This document shows positions 63,711 to 64,000 of a stretch of DNA of 64,000 bases, one piece after another. The stretch's first letter is position 1. Each line of letters starts with the position of its first letter. The notes below the pieces were generated by a model. It made no database searches. It had not been told where the DNA came from and worked only from the letters and a program-made list of their open reading frames with translations. The stretch spans positions 248,001-312,000 of the forward strand of contig CAVRJC010000005.1 in assembly GCA_963721435.1 (NCBI GenBank), in the 5' to 3' direction. A program made the position numbers and the translations under genes. The DNA comes from CAVRJC01 sp963721435. GTDB taxonomy: Bacteria > Actinomycetota > Acidimicrobiia > IMCC26256 > DASPTH01.

Positions 63711-64000
63711 GCGTGGGCCTCGCTCGACGCAGGCGTCGAGCACGTCGATCGCGACCACCGGGCCGGTCCGGTTGCCGCGGACCAGGAATTCGACATTGCC
63801 GTCGGCGCCGCGTAGCGGCGACACCATGACGTCGACCACGAACAAACCCGACGACTCCAGTCCGAGCACGACCTCGCGGAGCACCGCGCGGTGCACGTCG
63901 GGATCGCGCACGATGCCGCCTTTGCCCACCCGCGCGCGGCCGGCCTCGAACTGCGGCTTCACCAGCAGCACGAGATCGGCGCCGGCCGTGGTGCAACGCA
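63707..64000 (-). CDS. tlyA: TlyA-family rRNA methyltransferase, partial and frameshifted at its end
   Basis: Only the C-terminal part is in the window: DLVLLVKPQFEAGR, the GGIVRDP segment, and SPLRGADGNVEFLVRG, all typical of the FtsJ-like methyltransferase half of TlyA (2'-O-methylation of 16S and 23S rRNA). Near 63725-63735 a one-base shift brings in a frame with G/C third positions ending SSEAHA and a TGA at 63707, overlapping the nadK start. Without it the frame runs into nadK. Confidence 0.85.

Noticed and set aside
62883..64000. A continuous frame joins the TlyA C terminus to NAD kinase.
   Set aside because: A TGA in the alternative frame overlaps the nadK ATG as ATGA, the usual coupled arrangement, and the TlyA end reads better there. 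Treated as a frameshift.

Overview
The window is high-GC DNA from an actinomycete-type bacterium (Actinomycetota). Gene order in two places matches the conserved actinobacterial backbone known from Mycobacterium. One is gcvH-garA-ftsR-(bifunctional nuclease)-merR-gcvP, the Rv1826-Rv1832 block. The other is tlyA-nadK-recN-steA-mctB-pyrG-nudix-xerD, with scpA-scpB-rluB-cmk and der nearby, the Rv1694-Rv1713 block. A fused guanylyltransferase/phosphomutase, the Tad-type pilus proteins and a 13E12-type HNH protein are compatible with Acidimicrobiia, but that placement is inference.

Layout. 1-12 kb (minus strand): DyP peroxidase (cut by the window edge), gcvP, gcvT, a small nuclease-like protein, MerR regulator, bifunctional nuclease, hpt, ftsR, garA, gcvH, a ManC-like fusion and pgsA. 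12-17 kb: an SDR, two XdhC-type proteins, a CoxE-like VWA protein, a CoxD/MoxR ATPase and a zinc alcohol dehydrogenase: a molybdoenzyme maturation set without its enzyme. 17-25 kb: a heterodimer-type ABC exporter pair and two tandem secreted binding proteins. 25-35 kb is a mixed accessory stretch: phosphoesterase, nitroreductase, phosphotransferase, HNH protein, Ig-like membrane protein, SDR and quinone oxidoreductase, then an island-like patch with two transposase remnants, DUF2461 and RibD-C genes, ending at tRNA-Pro(GGG). 35-41 kb: TadG/TadE-like proteins, der and a DUF512 radical-SAM protein. 41-50 kb: alcohol dehydrogenase and ispH (plus strand), then the tightly overlapping minus-strand series scpA-scpB-rluB-aroH-tyrA-aroA-cmk-plsC, and divergent trpS plus a TMEM175-type channel. 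51-64 kb: HD protein, M50 protease, DksA-like protein, xerD, Nudix, pyrG, two cell-envelope membrane genes, mctB, steA, recN, nadK and the end of tlyA.

Functional links. The glycine cleavage genes sit with GarA, the FHA switch controlling TCA/glutamate flux, and with two MerR regulators. Chromosome condensation, ribosome modification, aromatic amino-acid synthesis, CMP kinase and phospholipid acylation appear to be one translationally coupled operon. DNA repair, NAD phosphorylation, septation, CTP synthesis and recombination form another.

The main caveat is sequence quality. At least 12 otherwise conserved genes, among them gcvT, ispH, tyrA, recN, tlyA, rluB and mctB, are broken by single-base shifts at which the protein continues cleanly in another frame. 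Three of these are the same change, CTG read as CTTG. This looks like uncorrected sequencing or assembly error rather than mass gene decay. It also explains two apparent fusions (RluB-AroH and TlyA-NadK). Other recurrent structure includes short tandem repeats anchored on stop codons, and several perfect palindromes in front of regulators, oxidoreductases and divergent promoters.
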